64,000 bases of DNA. It comes from Kitasatospora sp. Root107. Lineage in GTDB: Bacteria > Actinomycetota > Actinomycetes > Streptomycetales > Streptomycetaceae. The stretch is taken from the NCBI RefSeq assembly GCF_001424875.1, contig NZ_LMCT01000007.1, positions 1 to 64,000 on the forward strand, given 5' to 3'. Within the stretch, counting starts at the first letter, position 1; every line of letters starts with the position of its first letter. This document shows positions 17,065 to 25,149 of this stretch, in pieces. The position numbers and the translations under genes were made by a program. Below the pieces are notes generated by a model that did not search any database, had not been told where the DNA came from, and worked only from the letters and a program-made list of their open reading frames with translations.

Positions 17065-17845
17065 GCAGCAGCTGATCAGCCCGTCCGGCAACCGACACGA
17101 CGATCTCCACTCCCTGGAGGCGCTCGCCGAGGTCTACGCGTACCCCGACCAGGTGAACCACGGCCGTCCGTGGCTGCGGGCCAACATGGTGTCGGGGCTG
17201 GACGGCGGGGCGAGGCTGGACGGCCTCTCCGAGGGGCTGTCCGGGGACGCCGACAAGCGGATCTTCGGGGTGCTGCGGGCGCTCAGCGACGTGGTGCTGG
17301 TGGGGGCGGAGACGGTCCGGGCCGAGGGGTACCGGCCGGCCAGGGCTCGGGCCGAGTTCGCGGCGGCGCGCAGAGTGGCCGGGCAGTCGCCCGCCCCGGC
17401 GATCGCGGTGGTCAGCCGGAGCCTCGGACTGGCACTGACCACGCCGTTGTTCACCGATCCGGTGGTCCGGACGGTGGTGATCACCACCGAGGACTCCCCC
17501 GCCGAGGCCCGCCGGGAGGTGGCGAAGGTGGCCGACCTGATCGTTGCGGGCGAGGGCTCGGTGGACCTGCCGACGGCCCTCGCGGCGCTCGCCGAGCGGG
17601 GCTGGACCAGGCAGTTGACGGAGGGTGGGCCCCGGCTGCTCGGGCAGCTGACGGCGGCCGGACTGCTGGACGAACTCTGTCTCTCGCTGGCCCCGTTGCT
17701 CACCGGGGGCGACGCGCCACGAATCCTCCATAATGCGGAAATGTCTGACACGCAGTCGATGCGGCTGGTCTCATTGATCGAGCAGAAAGGTTTCCTCTTC
17801 ACCCGCTACCTGCGTCCGGCCGAGCCATCCCCCCTTCCCCTGTGA
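17063..17845 (+). CDS. Pyrimidine reductase family protein (RibD C-terminal/DHFR-like)
   Basis: This 260-residue protein belongs to the RibD reductase fold. WLRANMVSGLDGGARLDG (about 33-50) supplies the substrate loop, LSDVVLVGAETVRAEGYRPAR is the NADPH-binding signature, and LTEGGPRLLGQLTAAGLLDELCLSLAP ends the fold. It lacks the deaminase domain of full RibD, so it is a stand-alone NADPH-dependent reductase, possibly for riboflavin or a related pteridine; the substrate is unknown. The start codon overlaps the divergent zapE start, so the mRNA is probably leaderless or a downstream start is used. Confidence 0.82.
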   Translation: MQQLISPSGNRHDDLHSLEALAEVYAYPDQVNHGRPWLRANMVSGLDGGARLDGLSEGLSGDADKRIFGVLRALSDVVLVGAETVRAEGYRPARARAEFAAARRVAGQSPAPAIAVVSRSLGLALTTPLFTDPVVRTVVITTEDSPAEARREVAKVADLIVAGEGSVDLPTALAALAERGWTRQLTEGGPRLLGQLTAAGLLDELCLSLAPLLTGGDAPRILHNAEMSDTQSMRLVSLIEQKGFLFTRYLRPAEPSPLPL

Positions 17846-17956
17846 TCTGACTCGCACGTGGCCCATGTGGCGCGTGCGCAGCGTGAGGAAAGCATCCTCC
17901 GGGCACTATGGGAAGGGACACCGGACCCGGGGGCCTGCAACTGCGAAGGGACTCAC

Positions 17957-18415
17957 GTGTTCAAGACCGTACTGATGATCGAAAAGGCGCTCTCCGACGC
18001 CGATGTGGAGCTGGTCACCACGCTCCACGGCGAGGAGAAGGTCTCCTTCGTCGTCCTGATGCAACCGCGCGGCAAGCAGGACGAGTTGCTCCGCGCACTC
18101 GACGACGTGGCACTCGGCCATCTCGACAAGGCGGTGCACGAGCACGACGAGAGCGAACAGCCGACCCTGGCGAGCGAGTCACTCGAGCACAGCCTGCGCC
18201 ACCTGCGCGAGGCCGGTGCCGAGGCGGTCGGCGAAGTGGTCGAGGAGCACCCGCTGGACAAGGTGCGGGCCGTGGTCGAGGAGACCGGGGCGGACGAGGT
18301 GCTGGTGCTGACCTCGCCGCACTTCGTGGAGGAGTTCTTCCACCGCGACTGGGCCTCCCGGGCCCGCCACAAGGTGGGTGTCCCGGTGCTCAAGCTGTTC
18401 GCCAGCGACTCCTGA
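17957..18415 (+). CDS. Conserved actinobacterial protein, universal-stress-like fold
   Basis: The 152-residue soluble protein starts FKTVLMIEKALSDADVELV and has VSFVVLMQPRGKQDELLRALDDVALG, a charged linker, and ADEVLVLTSPHFVEEFFHRDWASRARHKVGVPVLKLFA. Alternating beta/alpha segments recall universal stress proteins. Homologues in Streptomyces are sometimes labelled indole-3-glycerol phosphate synthase, but the catalytic pattern of TrpC is absent, so I do not accept that name. GTG 17957 follows AAGGGA at good spacing; an upstream in-frame ATG at 17858 has none. It precedes murC, separated by a strong hairpin. Confidence 0.75.
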   Translation: MFKTVLMIEKALSDADVELVTTLHGEEKVSFVVLMQPRGKQDELLRALDDVALGHLDKAVHEHDESEQPTLASESLEHSLRHLREAGAEAVGEVVEEHPLDKVRAVVEETGADEVLVLTSPHFVEEFFHRDWASRARHKVGVPVLKLFASDS

Positions 18416-18435
18416 GCCGCACCGTCGGTAGTGCA

Positions 18436-18470
18436 GAATCGTCCTTGCGGAACGCCCGCAAGGACGATTC
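18436..18470 (+). terminator. Hairpin between the stress-like gene and murC
   Basis: A perfect 14-bp stem (18436-18449 with 18457-18470) and 7-base loop start 20 bases after the stop and end 37 bases before murC. It may terminate the upstream gene or act in the murC leader. Confidence 0.65.
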
Positions 18471-18507
18471 GTCCTTGCCCCCGAATCCCTCAGGTACGGA
18501 GACCTCC

Positions 18508-19911
18508 TTGAACGACGCCGCCCACGACCTGCACGCCCCGCACTTCATCGGCATCGGTGGCGCGGGCATGTCCGGACTGGCGAAGATCCTCGCGGTGCGC
18601 GGCGCCCGGGTCTCCGGCAGCGACGCCAAGGAGTCCGAGACCGTGCTTGCGCTGCGGGCGCTCGGCGCGCAGGTCGCGGTCGGCCACGCCGCCGAGAACG
18701 TCCCGGCCGGGGTGAGCAGCGTGGTGGTCTCCAGCGCGATCCGGGCCGACAACCCGGAGCTGGCCGCCGCCCGCGAGCGCGGCATCCCGGTGGTGCACCG
18801 CTCGGACGCGCTGGCCGCGCTGATGGGCGGTCGCCGGGCGCTGGCGGTGGCCGGTACGCACGGCAAGACCACCACCACCTCGATGCTCGCGGTCAGCCTG
18901 GCCGAGCTGGGCCTGGCACCCTCGTACGCGATCGGCGGCGACCTGGACGTGCCGGGCTCGAACGCCCACCACGGAGCCGGCGAGATCTTCGTGGCGGAGG
19001 CGGACGAAAGCGACCGCAGCTTCCACAAGTACGCGCCCGAGGTGGCGATCATCCTCAACGTGGAGCTGGACCACCACGCCAACTACGCCTCGATGGACGA
19101 GATCCACGACTCCTTCGAGACCTTCGTCGGCCGGATCGTGCCGGGCGGCACCCTGGTGATCTCCGCCGACCAGGAGGGCGCCCGGGAGCTGACCGGCCGG
19201 GTGCGTGACCTGGCAGGCCTGCGGGTGGTGACCTACGGCGCGGCCGAGGACGCCGACGTCCGGGTGCTCGCGGTCCGCCCGCACGGGATGACCAGCGAGG
19301 TCACCGTGCTGATCGACGGCGACGAGCTGACCTTCACCGTCTCGGTGCCGGGCCGGCACTACGCGCACAACGCGGTGGCCGCACTGGCCGCCGGCGTCGC
19401 GCTGGGCGTCCCGGCCGCCGAGCTGGCCAAGGCACTCGGCGCCTACACCGGGGTCCGGCGGCGGCTGCAGCTCAAGGGCGAGGCCGGCGGCGTCCAGGTG
19501 ATCGACTCGTACGCGCACCACCCGACCGAGATGGTGGCCGACCTGGAGGCGATCCGGGAGGCCACCGAGGGCCGGGTGCTGGTGGTCTTCCAGCCGCACC
19601 TGTTCAGCCGGACCCAGCAGCTGGCCGAGGAGATGGGCCAGGCACTGGCGCTGGCCGACGCCTCGGTGGTGCTGGACATCTACCCCGCCCGGGAGGACCC
19701 GGTCCCCGGCGTCACCAGCGAGCTGATCATCGACGCGGCCCGCCGGGCCGGGGCCGACGTCCGGGCCGAGCACGTTTTCGCCGCCGCCCCCGGGGTGCTG
19801 GCCGGGCTGGCCCGTCCCGGCGATCTGCTGCTCACCATGGGCGCCGGTGACGTGACCAACCTGGGGCCGGAAATCGTTGCGTGCCTCGCGGGCGTTGCAC
19901 CCTCTGCCTGA
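18508..19911 (+). CDS. murC: UDP-N-acetylmuramate--L-alanine ligase
   Basis: MurC adds L-Ala to UDP-MurNAc with ATP, the first step of the peptidoglycan stem peptide. The 467-residue protein has the N-terminal nucleotide-sugar Rossmann motif FIGIGGAGMSGLAKIL, the ATP loop AVAGTHGKTTTTSMLAV, Mg2+/substrate residues in VAEADESDRSF and NVELDHHANY, and the C-terminal TGVRRRLQLKG and DSYAHHPTEM motifs. The TTG start at 18508 follows GGAG. The gene stands apart from a division/wall cluster and next to msrB, an order seen in Streptomyces chromosomes. There are 19 bases to msrB, so co-transcription is likely. Confidence 0.93.
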   Translation: MNDAAHDLHAPHFIGIGGAGMSGLAKILAVRGARVSGSDAKESETVLALRALGAQVAVGHAAENVPAGVSSVVVSSAIRADNPELAAARERGIPVVHRSDALAALMGGRRALAVAGTHGKTTTTSMLAVSLAELGLAPSYAIGGDLDVPGSNAHHGAGEIFVAEADESDRSFHKYAPEVAIILNVELDHHANYASMDEIHDSFETFVGRIVPGGTLVISADQEGARELTGRVRDLAGLRVVTYGAAEDADVRVLAVRPHGMTSEVTVLIDGDELTFTVSVPGRHYAHNAVAALAAGVALGVPAAELAKALGAYTGVRRRLQLKGEAGGVQVIDSYAHHPTEMVADLEAIREATEGRVLVVFQPHLFSRTQQLAEEMGQALALADASVVLDIYPAREDPVPGVTSELIIDAARRAGADVRAEHVFAAAPGVLAGLARPGDLLLTMGAGDVTNLGPEIVACLAGVAPSA

Positions 19912-19930
19912 CCATCCGGAGGAGTGAGCC

Positions 19931-20335
19931 GTGAGTTACGAGATCGAGAAGACCGACGCCGAGTGGCGCGAGCAGCTCAGCCCCGCCGAGTACCACGTAC
20001 TGCGCGAGGCCGGGACGGAGCGTCCGTTCGTCGGTGAGTACACCGACACCAAGACGGTCGGCGTGTACAGCTGCCGGGCCTGCGGATCCGAGCTGTTCAG
20101 CAGCGAGACCAAGTTCGACAGCCACTGCGGCTGGCCGTCCTACTACTCGCCGCTGGCCGAGGACCGGGTCCAGTACATCGAGGACACCACGCTCGGCACC
20201 CGCCGGGTCGAGGTCCGCTGTGCCCGCTGCGGCGGTCACCTGGGCCATGTCTTCGAGGGCGAGGGCTACGGCACCCCGACCGACCAGCGATACTGCATCA
20301 ACAGCATCTCGCTGACGCTGCGTCCGGCGGAGTAG
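19931..20335 (+). CDS. msrB: Peptide-methionine (R)-S-oxide reductase
   Basis: MsrB repairs methionine-R-sulfoxide in proteins. The 134-residue protein contains the zinc-binding pairs SCRACGSELF and RCARCGGHLGHVF, the substrate motif HCGWPSYY, and the catalytic Cys in DQRYCINSISL. All family landmarks are present. A GTG start follows GGAGGAG. It is 19 bases behind murC and probably in its transcript. Confidence 0.95.
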   Translation: MSYEIEKTDAEWREQLSPAEYHVLREAGTERPFVGEYTDTKTVGVYSCRACGSELFSSETKFDSHCGWPSYYSPLAEDRVQYIEDTTLGTRRVEVRCARCGGHLGHVFEGEGYGTPTDQRYCINSISLTLRPAE

Positions 20336-20345
20336 TCCGCCCGAG

Positions 20346-20373
20346 GGCTCGGGGCGTACGCCGCCCCGGGCCT
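20346..20373 (+). terminator. Imperfect hairpin after msrB
   Basis: A GC-rich imperfect stem (GGGCTCGGGGCG against CGCCCCGGGCC with a bulge) follows the msrB stop by about 10 bases. It is a likely weak terminator. Confidence 0.4.
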
Positions 20374-20433
20374 TCTGCGTACCCGCACCCCGTGCCAGAC
20401 TTGATCAACAGTCAGATGGGGGAAGGGACGGTC

Positions 20434-22689
20434 ATGGCCAGGCAGCGGAGCCACGGGGTACTGGCCATGATCGCCGAGGCGCAGCGCCAGCAGGCCCGCG
20501 AACAGGAGGCCAGGCACCGGGCCGCGGCCGCCGCACAGCGGCAGTCGGAGCGGGACCGGCGGGAGGCGCAGCGGGCCGCCGCCCAGGGTGAGCGCGCTGC
20601 CCTGCGGGCGTACCAGCAGGGGCGGGAGGCCGATGCCGCCCGCCGGACGGCGGAGCTGGACGACCAGGTGACCCGGCTCCGGGCGGTGCTGGCCACCGGC
20701 CTGGCCGGCCGGCCGTTCCGGCTGACGGAGCCCCAGCTTCCCTTCCGGCCCCCGCCGTTCGACCCCGGGCCGCTCGGCCTGCCGGTGCCGATGCCGGACC
20801 AGGGCCGCTATCTGGTGCCGCCGCCGACCGGCCTGCAGGCCCTGAATCCGGTCGCCCGGCAGCAGTACGACCAGCAGGCGGCCCAGGCCAGGGCGCACTT
20901 CGAGCAGGACTGGTACCGGGCCAGGCAGGCGGAGGACGAGCGGCTGCGCCGGCTGGCGGACTACCGGGCGCAGTACGACGCCTGGGTGGCGGAGAACCAC
21001 CGGCTGGCCGCCGACCGGGCCCGGCAGGCGGCCCGGCTCACCACCGACCTGGCCACCGGTACGCCCGACGCGGTGGTGGAGCTCTTCGAGACGGTGCTGC
21101 GGGCCGGGGAGGACTGGCCGGCCGACTTCCCGTGCGACGGCGTCGTCGGCTGGGACCGGCCGGGCCGCCAACTGGTGGTGGACTGGGAGCTGCCGGGCCC
21201 CGACTGCATCCCGGCGGTGTCCCGGGTGCGCTACGTGAAGAGCGACGACCGCGAGGCGGAGGTCGCCAGGCCGGCTGCCGAACGCAAGGCGCTCTACCGT
21301 GAGCTGCTGGCCCAGTGCGCGCTGCGGCTGCTCGCCGAGCTGTTCCGGGCCGATCAGGGCGGGCTGCTCGGCTCGGTGGTGTTCAACGGCTATGTCGAGG
21401 GCACCGATCCGGCCAGCGGGCGAGACGAGCAGCGGTACCTGGTCGCGGTGACGGTCCGTCGGGAGGACTTCCTGGCGGTCGCGCTGGACCGGGTGGCCCC
21501 GGTCGACTGCCTGCTGGACGGGCTGCGCGGCCGGCTGTCGGCCCGGCCGGAGAAGCTGGAGCCGGTGCCCACCACCCGGCTGGCCGCCGAGGCCGACACG
21601 TACGACGCCCACCAGGAGGCCGCCGGGGACGATCCCGACCTGTTCGAGATGGACCCGATCGACTTCGAGCACCTGATCGCCGAGCTGTTCCGGCGGCGCG
21701 GCTTCCGTACCAGGACCACCGCCCGCAGCGGGGACCAGGGCGTCGACGTGATCGCCGAGGACCCGGACCCGGTGACGGGCGGTCAGATCGTCATCCAGGC
21801 GAAGCGCTACCGCCGGACGGTCGACCCCACCGCCGTGCGCGATCTGGACGCCACCCGGGTCCACCACGGCGCCACCAAGGGCATCCTGGTCACCACCTCC
21901 GGCTTCGGCCCCGACTCGTACCGCTGGGTCGAGGGCAAACCGCTGACCCTGGTGGACGGGCCGATGCTGGTCGGGCTGCTGCGGGAGCACGGCCTGGCCG
22001 GCCGCCTCGGCGGCACCCCGGCCGGGCCCGGCCAGTCCCCGGGGTCGGCCGATCCGACCGTGCTGCTGCCGGTGGACGGCTTCGGGCGGTCGGGGCAGGA
22101 GCCGACCGTGCTGCTTCCGCTGCCGGTCGAGCCGGTGCCCGAGCCGGTCGTGCCGGAGCCGGTCGAGCTGCTGCCCGGGCAGAACGCGCCGCTGTCGGAG
22201 CGGGCGGCGGCCGAGCTCTCGGTGCGCTTCGACTCCGCCGGGCCCGAGCCCGACCTGACCCTGCTGCTGCTCACGGCGGACGGCACGGTCCGCGACGACC
22301 AGGACTTCGTCTTCTACCACCAACCCACCGCCGCCGACGGCGCGGTGACACTGGGTCCGAAGGAGCAGACCGGCCCGGACGGGCACGGCGAGAGCGCCAC
22401 GGTGCGGTTGGCAGCACTGCCGACGGCGGTGGAACGGGTGGCGGTCTCGGTCACCATGGACGCCGACGGCACGGCGACCTGCGGCGAACTCCGCGCGGCC
22501 CGGCTGTCGGTGAGCGCGGCGGACGGCGCGGCCTGGACGTTCCGGCCGCCGGCCGACCCGGAGGTCTCGGCGATGCTGGTCGCCGAGTTCTACCGGCACC
22601 GGGGCGGCTGGAAGCTCCGCGCCGTCGGCCAGGGCTGGTCCGGCGGCCTGGCGGGCCTGGCCCGCGCCCACGGGGTGGACGTCGGCTGA
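20434..22689 (+). CDS. Coiled-coil / Mrr-type restriction endonuclease / TerD fusion protein
   Basis: The protein has 751 residues in four parts. Residues 1-90 are a Gln/Arg/Ala/Glu-rich coiled coil. Residues 100-400 are a mixed region with a second coiled coil (YRARQAEDERLRRLADY) and a beta-rich section. Residues 405-520 are an Mrr-like PD-(D/E)XK nuclease: DFEHLIAELFRRRGFRT, GDQGVDVIAE (catalytic Asp near 435), and VIQAKRYRR (QxK near 455-457). Residues 596-751 are a TerD domain: LSVRFDSAGPE, FVFYHQ, and LVAEFYRHRGGWKLRAVG with GLAGLARAHGVDV. A Pro/Val-rich linker joins the last two. ATG 20434 follows GGAAGGGA; an upstream ATG is weaker. It would cut DNA in response to a Ter-type stress signal, which is inference. 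No partner methylase is present. Confidence 0.8.
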   Translation: MARQRSHGVLAMIAEAQRQQAREQEARHRAAAAAQRQSERDRREAQRAAAQGERAALRAYQQGREADAARRTAELDDQVTRLRAVLATGLAGRPFRLTEPQLPFRPPPFDPGPLGLPVPMPDQGRYLVPPPTGLQALNPVARQQYDQQAAQARAHFEQDWYRARQAEDERLRRLADYRAQYDAWVAENHRLAADRARQAARLTTDLATGTPDAVVELFETVLRAGEDWPADFPCDGVVGWDRPGRQLVVDWELPGPDCIPAVSRVRYVKSDDREAEVARPAAERKALYRELLAQCALRLLAELFRADQGGLLGSVVFNGYVEGTDPASGRDEQRYLVAVTVRREDFLAVALDRVAPVDCLLDGLRGRLSARPEKLEPVPTTRLAAEADTYDAHQEAAGDDPDLFEMDPIDFEHLIAELFRRRGFRTRTTARSGDQGVDVIAEDPDPVTGGQIVIQAKRYRRTVDPTAVRDLDATRVHHGATKGILVTTSGFGPDSYRWVEGKPLTLVDGPMLVGLLREHGLAGRLGGTPAGPGQSPGSADPTVLLPVDGFGRSGQEPTVLLPLPVEPVPEPVVPEPVELLPGQNAPLSERAAAELSVRFDSAGPEPDLTLLLLTADGTVRDDQDFVFYHQPTAADGAVTLGPKEQTGPDGHGESATVRLAALPTAVERVAVSVTMDADGTATCGELRAARLSVSAADGAAWTFRPPADPEVSAMLVAEFYRHRGGWKLRAVGQGWSGGLAGLARAHGVDVG

Positions 22690-22706
22690 CCCGCCGGGGC
22701 CGGGCC

Positions 22707-23621
22707 TCAGATCCCCTTGGCGTACGCCCACTCGCTCGCGCAGCGCCGGTAGCCGAGCCAGTCGTTGACGGCCAGCATCGGCGCGTTGGTGGCGTCGTTG
22801 TTGGTGTACGCGTCGGTGCAGCCCCGGGCCAGCGCGCGGTGCAGCGAGTCGGTCTTGGCCAGCTTGGCCAGGCCGCGGCCCCGGTAGGCCGCGACGGTGG
22901 TGGTGAAGGCGGACCAGTAGCGGGTGGCGCCGTCCGAGTGCACCGCGCTGAACGCGACCGGGCGGCCGTCCGCCACCACGACGGTGGTCAGTTCGCGGTC
23001 GAGGTCGGGGCGCTCCCAGACCTCCTCCAGCCACTCCTCGTAGCCCAGGTCGGACATGTCGACGTCACCAGGCTCGTCCTGGGTGCCCTCGACGTCGACC
23101 CGGTAGAGCGGGCGCGGGTCCTCCAGGTAGTCGGCGGCGGTGCGCAGCTCGACCCCGGCGGGCAGCTCCGGCACCGGGGGCAGACCCGCCGTCAGGTCCA
23201 GGTGGGCGAAGTGGGCGCTGCGGCCGCGCTCGAAGCCGTGCTTCTCGGCGAAGGCGACGGCCGTGGGTTCGTCGTCCACCCAGGCCCGGATCAGGGTGAC
23301 CCCGTGCTCGGCCAGGTGCTGCTCGGCGACGGCCAGCATCGCGGTGGCCACGCCCCGGCCCCGGGCCTCGGGGTTGACGCTCAGGTTGGCGAAGCCCTGG
23401 CCCTTGGTGCTGCTGAACGCGTGCACGCCGACCCGCCCGGAGCCGACCACCACTCCGTCCAACTCGCCCACCAGCAGCCGGTAGTGCTGCTCGGGGGTGG
23501 CACTGGTGACCAGGTGGCGGACGGCCTCCGGGGTCATCAGCAGGTGCGGGCGGCCGGCGCTGTAGGAGGCGGCAGCGGCCTCGGCGTCGGAGGGGCGGAA
23601 GTCACGGATGATCATCGTCAT
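22707..23621 (-). CDS. GNAT acetyltransferase, tandem domains
   Basis: The 304-residue protein has two GNAT folds. The N-terminal one has FANLSVNPEARGRGVATAML with the acetyl-CoA loop RGRGVA and then FAEKHGFERGRS. The C-terminal one has FTTTVAAYRGRGLAKLAKTDSL with YRGRGLA and ends NDWLGYRRCASEWAYAKG. The architecture resembles mycothiol synthase (MshD), which is also a tandem GNAT, but the sequence around the motifs is not enough to assign that function. The start is ATG 23621; two Met codons follow closely, and the ribosome binding site is weak. It is convergent with the nuclease-TerD gene and divergent from the DUF692 gene. Confidence 0.8.
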   Translation of the reverse strand: MTMIIRDFRPSDAEAAAASYSAGRPHLLMTPEAVRHLVTSATPEQHYRLLVGELDGVVVGSGRVGVHAFSSTKGQGFANLSVNPEARGRGVATAMLAVAEQHLAEHGVTLIRAWVDDEPTAVAFAEKHGFERGRSAHFAHLDLTAGLPPVPELPAGVELRTAADYLEDPRPLYRVDVEGTQDEPGDVDMSDLGYEEWLEEVWERPDLDRELTTVVVADGRPVAFSAVHSDGATRYWSAFTTTVAAYRGRGLAKLAKTDSLHRALARGCTDAYTNNDATNAPMLAVNDWLGYRRCASEWAYAKGI

Positions 23622-23842
23622 AGGCGGCTCACGGTAATGTGCCGTCCGCCCCCCGGCCACTGAATATTCGGGTGACCTGAAGAAAGCTCAAGTTCAGCTC
23701 TGAGAATGCCTTTCCCTGGTTGGCAGCGAACGCCCGGGGATACACCCTCTAGCAACGGGACGGCGCGCGAGGACGCCGCCGGTTCCGTCCGAAACCTCAC
23801 CTCCGCCGGACTCTCCGGCGAGCCCTCCGAAGGGGGCGTCAG

Positions 23843-24679
23843 ATGACATCTGCTGCACTCGGAGTCGGCATCGGCTGGCGCTCCGAGATCGACACCGTGG
23901 TGGAACGGCTGCCCGGCCTGGACTGGGTCGAGGTGGTCGCCGAGAATCTCTGCCCGGACGACCTCAGGGAGGGCCTACTGCCCGAGTCGCTCCGGGTCCT
24001 GCGCGAGCGTGGCGTCCAGCTGGTCCCGCACGGGGTCGCGCTCGGCCTCGGCGGGGCCGAGCTCCCGGACCGGGCCCGGCTGGAGCGGCTCGCGCTGACT
24101 GCCGGCGCGCTCGGCGCGCCGCTGGTCACCGAGCACCTGGCGTTCGTCCGGGCGGGCGGCCGGGAGGCCGGGCACCTGCTGCCGGTGCCGCGCTCCCGGG
24201 ACGCGCTGCGGGTGATCGCGGAGAACGTCCGGATCGCCCAGCAGGAGCTGCCGGTGCCGCTCGCGCTGGAGAACATCGCGGCCCACTTCAGCTGGCCCGA
24301 GGACGAGTTGACCGAGGGCGAGTTCCTGGCCGAGCTGGTCGAACGGACCGGCGTCCGGCTGCTGATCGACGTGGCCAACCTGCACACCAACCGGGTCAAC
24401 CTCGGCCTGGACGTGGCTGCCGAGCTGGACCGCCTCCCGCTGGAGGCGCTCGCCTACGTGCACGTCGCGGGCGGCGTCGAGCGGGACGGCGTCTGGCACG
24501 ACACCCACGCCCACCCGGTCACCGAACCGGTGCTGGCCGTACTGGCCGAACTGCGCGCCCGGGCCGTGCCGCCCGGCGTACTGCTGGAGCGGGACGACAA
24601 CTTCCCGCCGCCCGCCGAGCTGGCGGGCGAACTGGACGCGATCCGCCGGGTCCTGGAAGGGGCGCCGCACCATGTCTGA
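23843..24679 (+). CDS. DUF692 / MNIO-type multinuclear iron oxygenase
   Basis: This 278-residue TIM-barrel enzyme belongs to the DUF692 family, whose members MbnB and TglH modify Cys residues of peptides with two or three iron atoms. The expected metal ligands are visible: H63 ([10 protein letters not shown]), E97/H98 (VTEHLAF), E143 (ALENIAAHF), D176, N179 and H181 ([12 protein letters not shown]), H207 (YVHVAGG), D220, H222, H224 (HDTHAHPV) and E249 (LLERDDNFP). Start ATG 23843 follows GAAGGGGG. It overlaps the next gene by 8 bases, and three paralogous membrane proteins follow, one with a Cys-rich tail that is the obvious candidate substrate. The reaction here is inferred. Confidence 0.85.
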   Translation: MTSAALGVGIGWRSEIDTVVERLPGLDWVEVVAENLCPDDLREGLLPESLRVLRERGVQLVPHGVALGLGGAELPDRARLERLALTAGALGAPLVTEHLAFVRAGGREAGHLLPVPRSRDALRVIAENVRIAQQELPVPLALENIAAHFSWPEDELTEGEFLAELVERTGVRLLIDVANLHTNRVNLGLDVAAELDRLPLEALAYVHVAGGVERDGVWHDTHAHPVTEPVLAVLAELRARAVPPGVLLERDDNFPPPAELAGELDAIRRVLEGAPHHV

Positions 24680-25085
24680 GCACGACGAGTACCTGATCAG
24701 GACCGGCGATCCGGACCTGGTGATGGCCCGCGCCGCACTGGCCGGGCGGCAGAGCGAACTGCTCACCGCCCTGGTGGCCGGGGGGCCGGTCCCGGCCGGG
24801 TTCGACGAGCGGCAGGTCCGGATCCAGATCCACGGCCTGGCCGCCAAGCGCCGCGACACCGTGGCCCGGGTCGACCCCGCACTGGAGCTGATCCTCGGTC
24901 ACGAGTACGGCCCGCTGTTCCTGCGCTACGCCGCCACCCACCCGATGGCCGACGGCTACCGGGCCGACGCCCGCCGCTTCGCCGGCTGGGCCCTCACCGC
25001 CGAACCCACCGCCGACTGGCGCGCCGCCCTGGCACGCCACCTCCGCCCGAAGGACCCGTCCCACCGCCCCTGGTGGCGCCGGTAG
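24672..25085 (+). CDS. SCO6045-like partner protein of the DUF692 enzyme
   Basis: The 137-residue soluble protein overlaps the DUF692 stop (ATGTCTGA), so the two are translationally coupled. Motifs are [66 protein letters not shown], and a basic end HRPWWRR. The pattern PxGFD...L..KR...DGYRADA..FAxWL recalls the small helical proteins that accompany DUF692 enzymes in actinobacteria (S. coelicolor SCO6045 type) and the DUF2063/MbnC-like partners that bind leader peptides elsewhere. I infer a substrate-recognition or enzyme-stabilising role. It has no cysteine, so it is not itself a modified peptide. Confidence 0.7.
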   Translation: MSEHDEYLIRTGDPDLVMARAALAGRQSELLTALVAGGPVPAGFDERQVRIQIHGLAAKRRDTVARVDPALELILGHEYGPLFLRYAATHPMADGYRADARRFAGWALTAEPTADWRAALARHLRPKDPSHRPWWRR

Positions 25086-25149
25086 CCGCCTGGGCCGTGG
25101 AACGTGAACGAGACGCAACAACCGAGCACCGAGATACGGGGGAAAGTCC

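Noticed and set aside
17957-18415. Annotation as indole-3-glycerol phosphate synthase
   Set aside because: The protein is 152 residues, far shorter than TrpC, and shows none of its barrel motifs. The name seems to be inherited in databases.
20266-23034. A 922-codon open frame opposite the Mrr-TerD gene
   Set aside because: It is Arg/Gly/Pro/Leu-rich antisense sequence spanning several genes and gaps without a break at gene borders, the mark of third-position GC bias.
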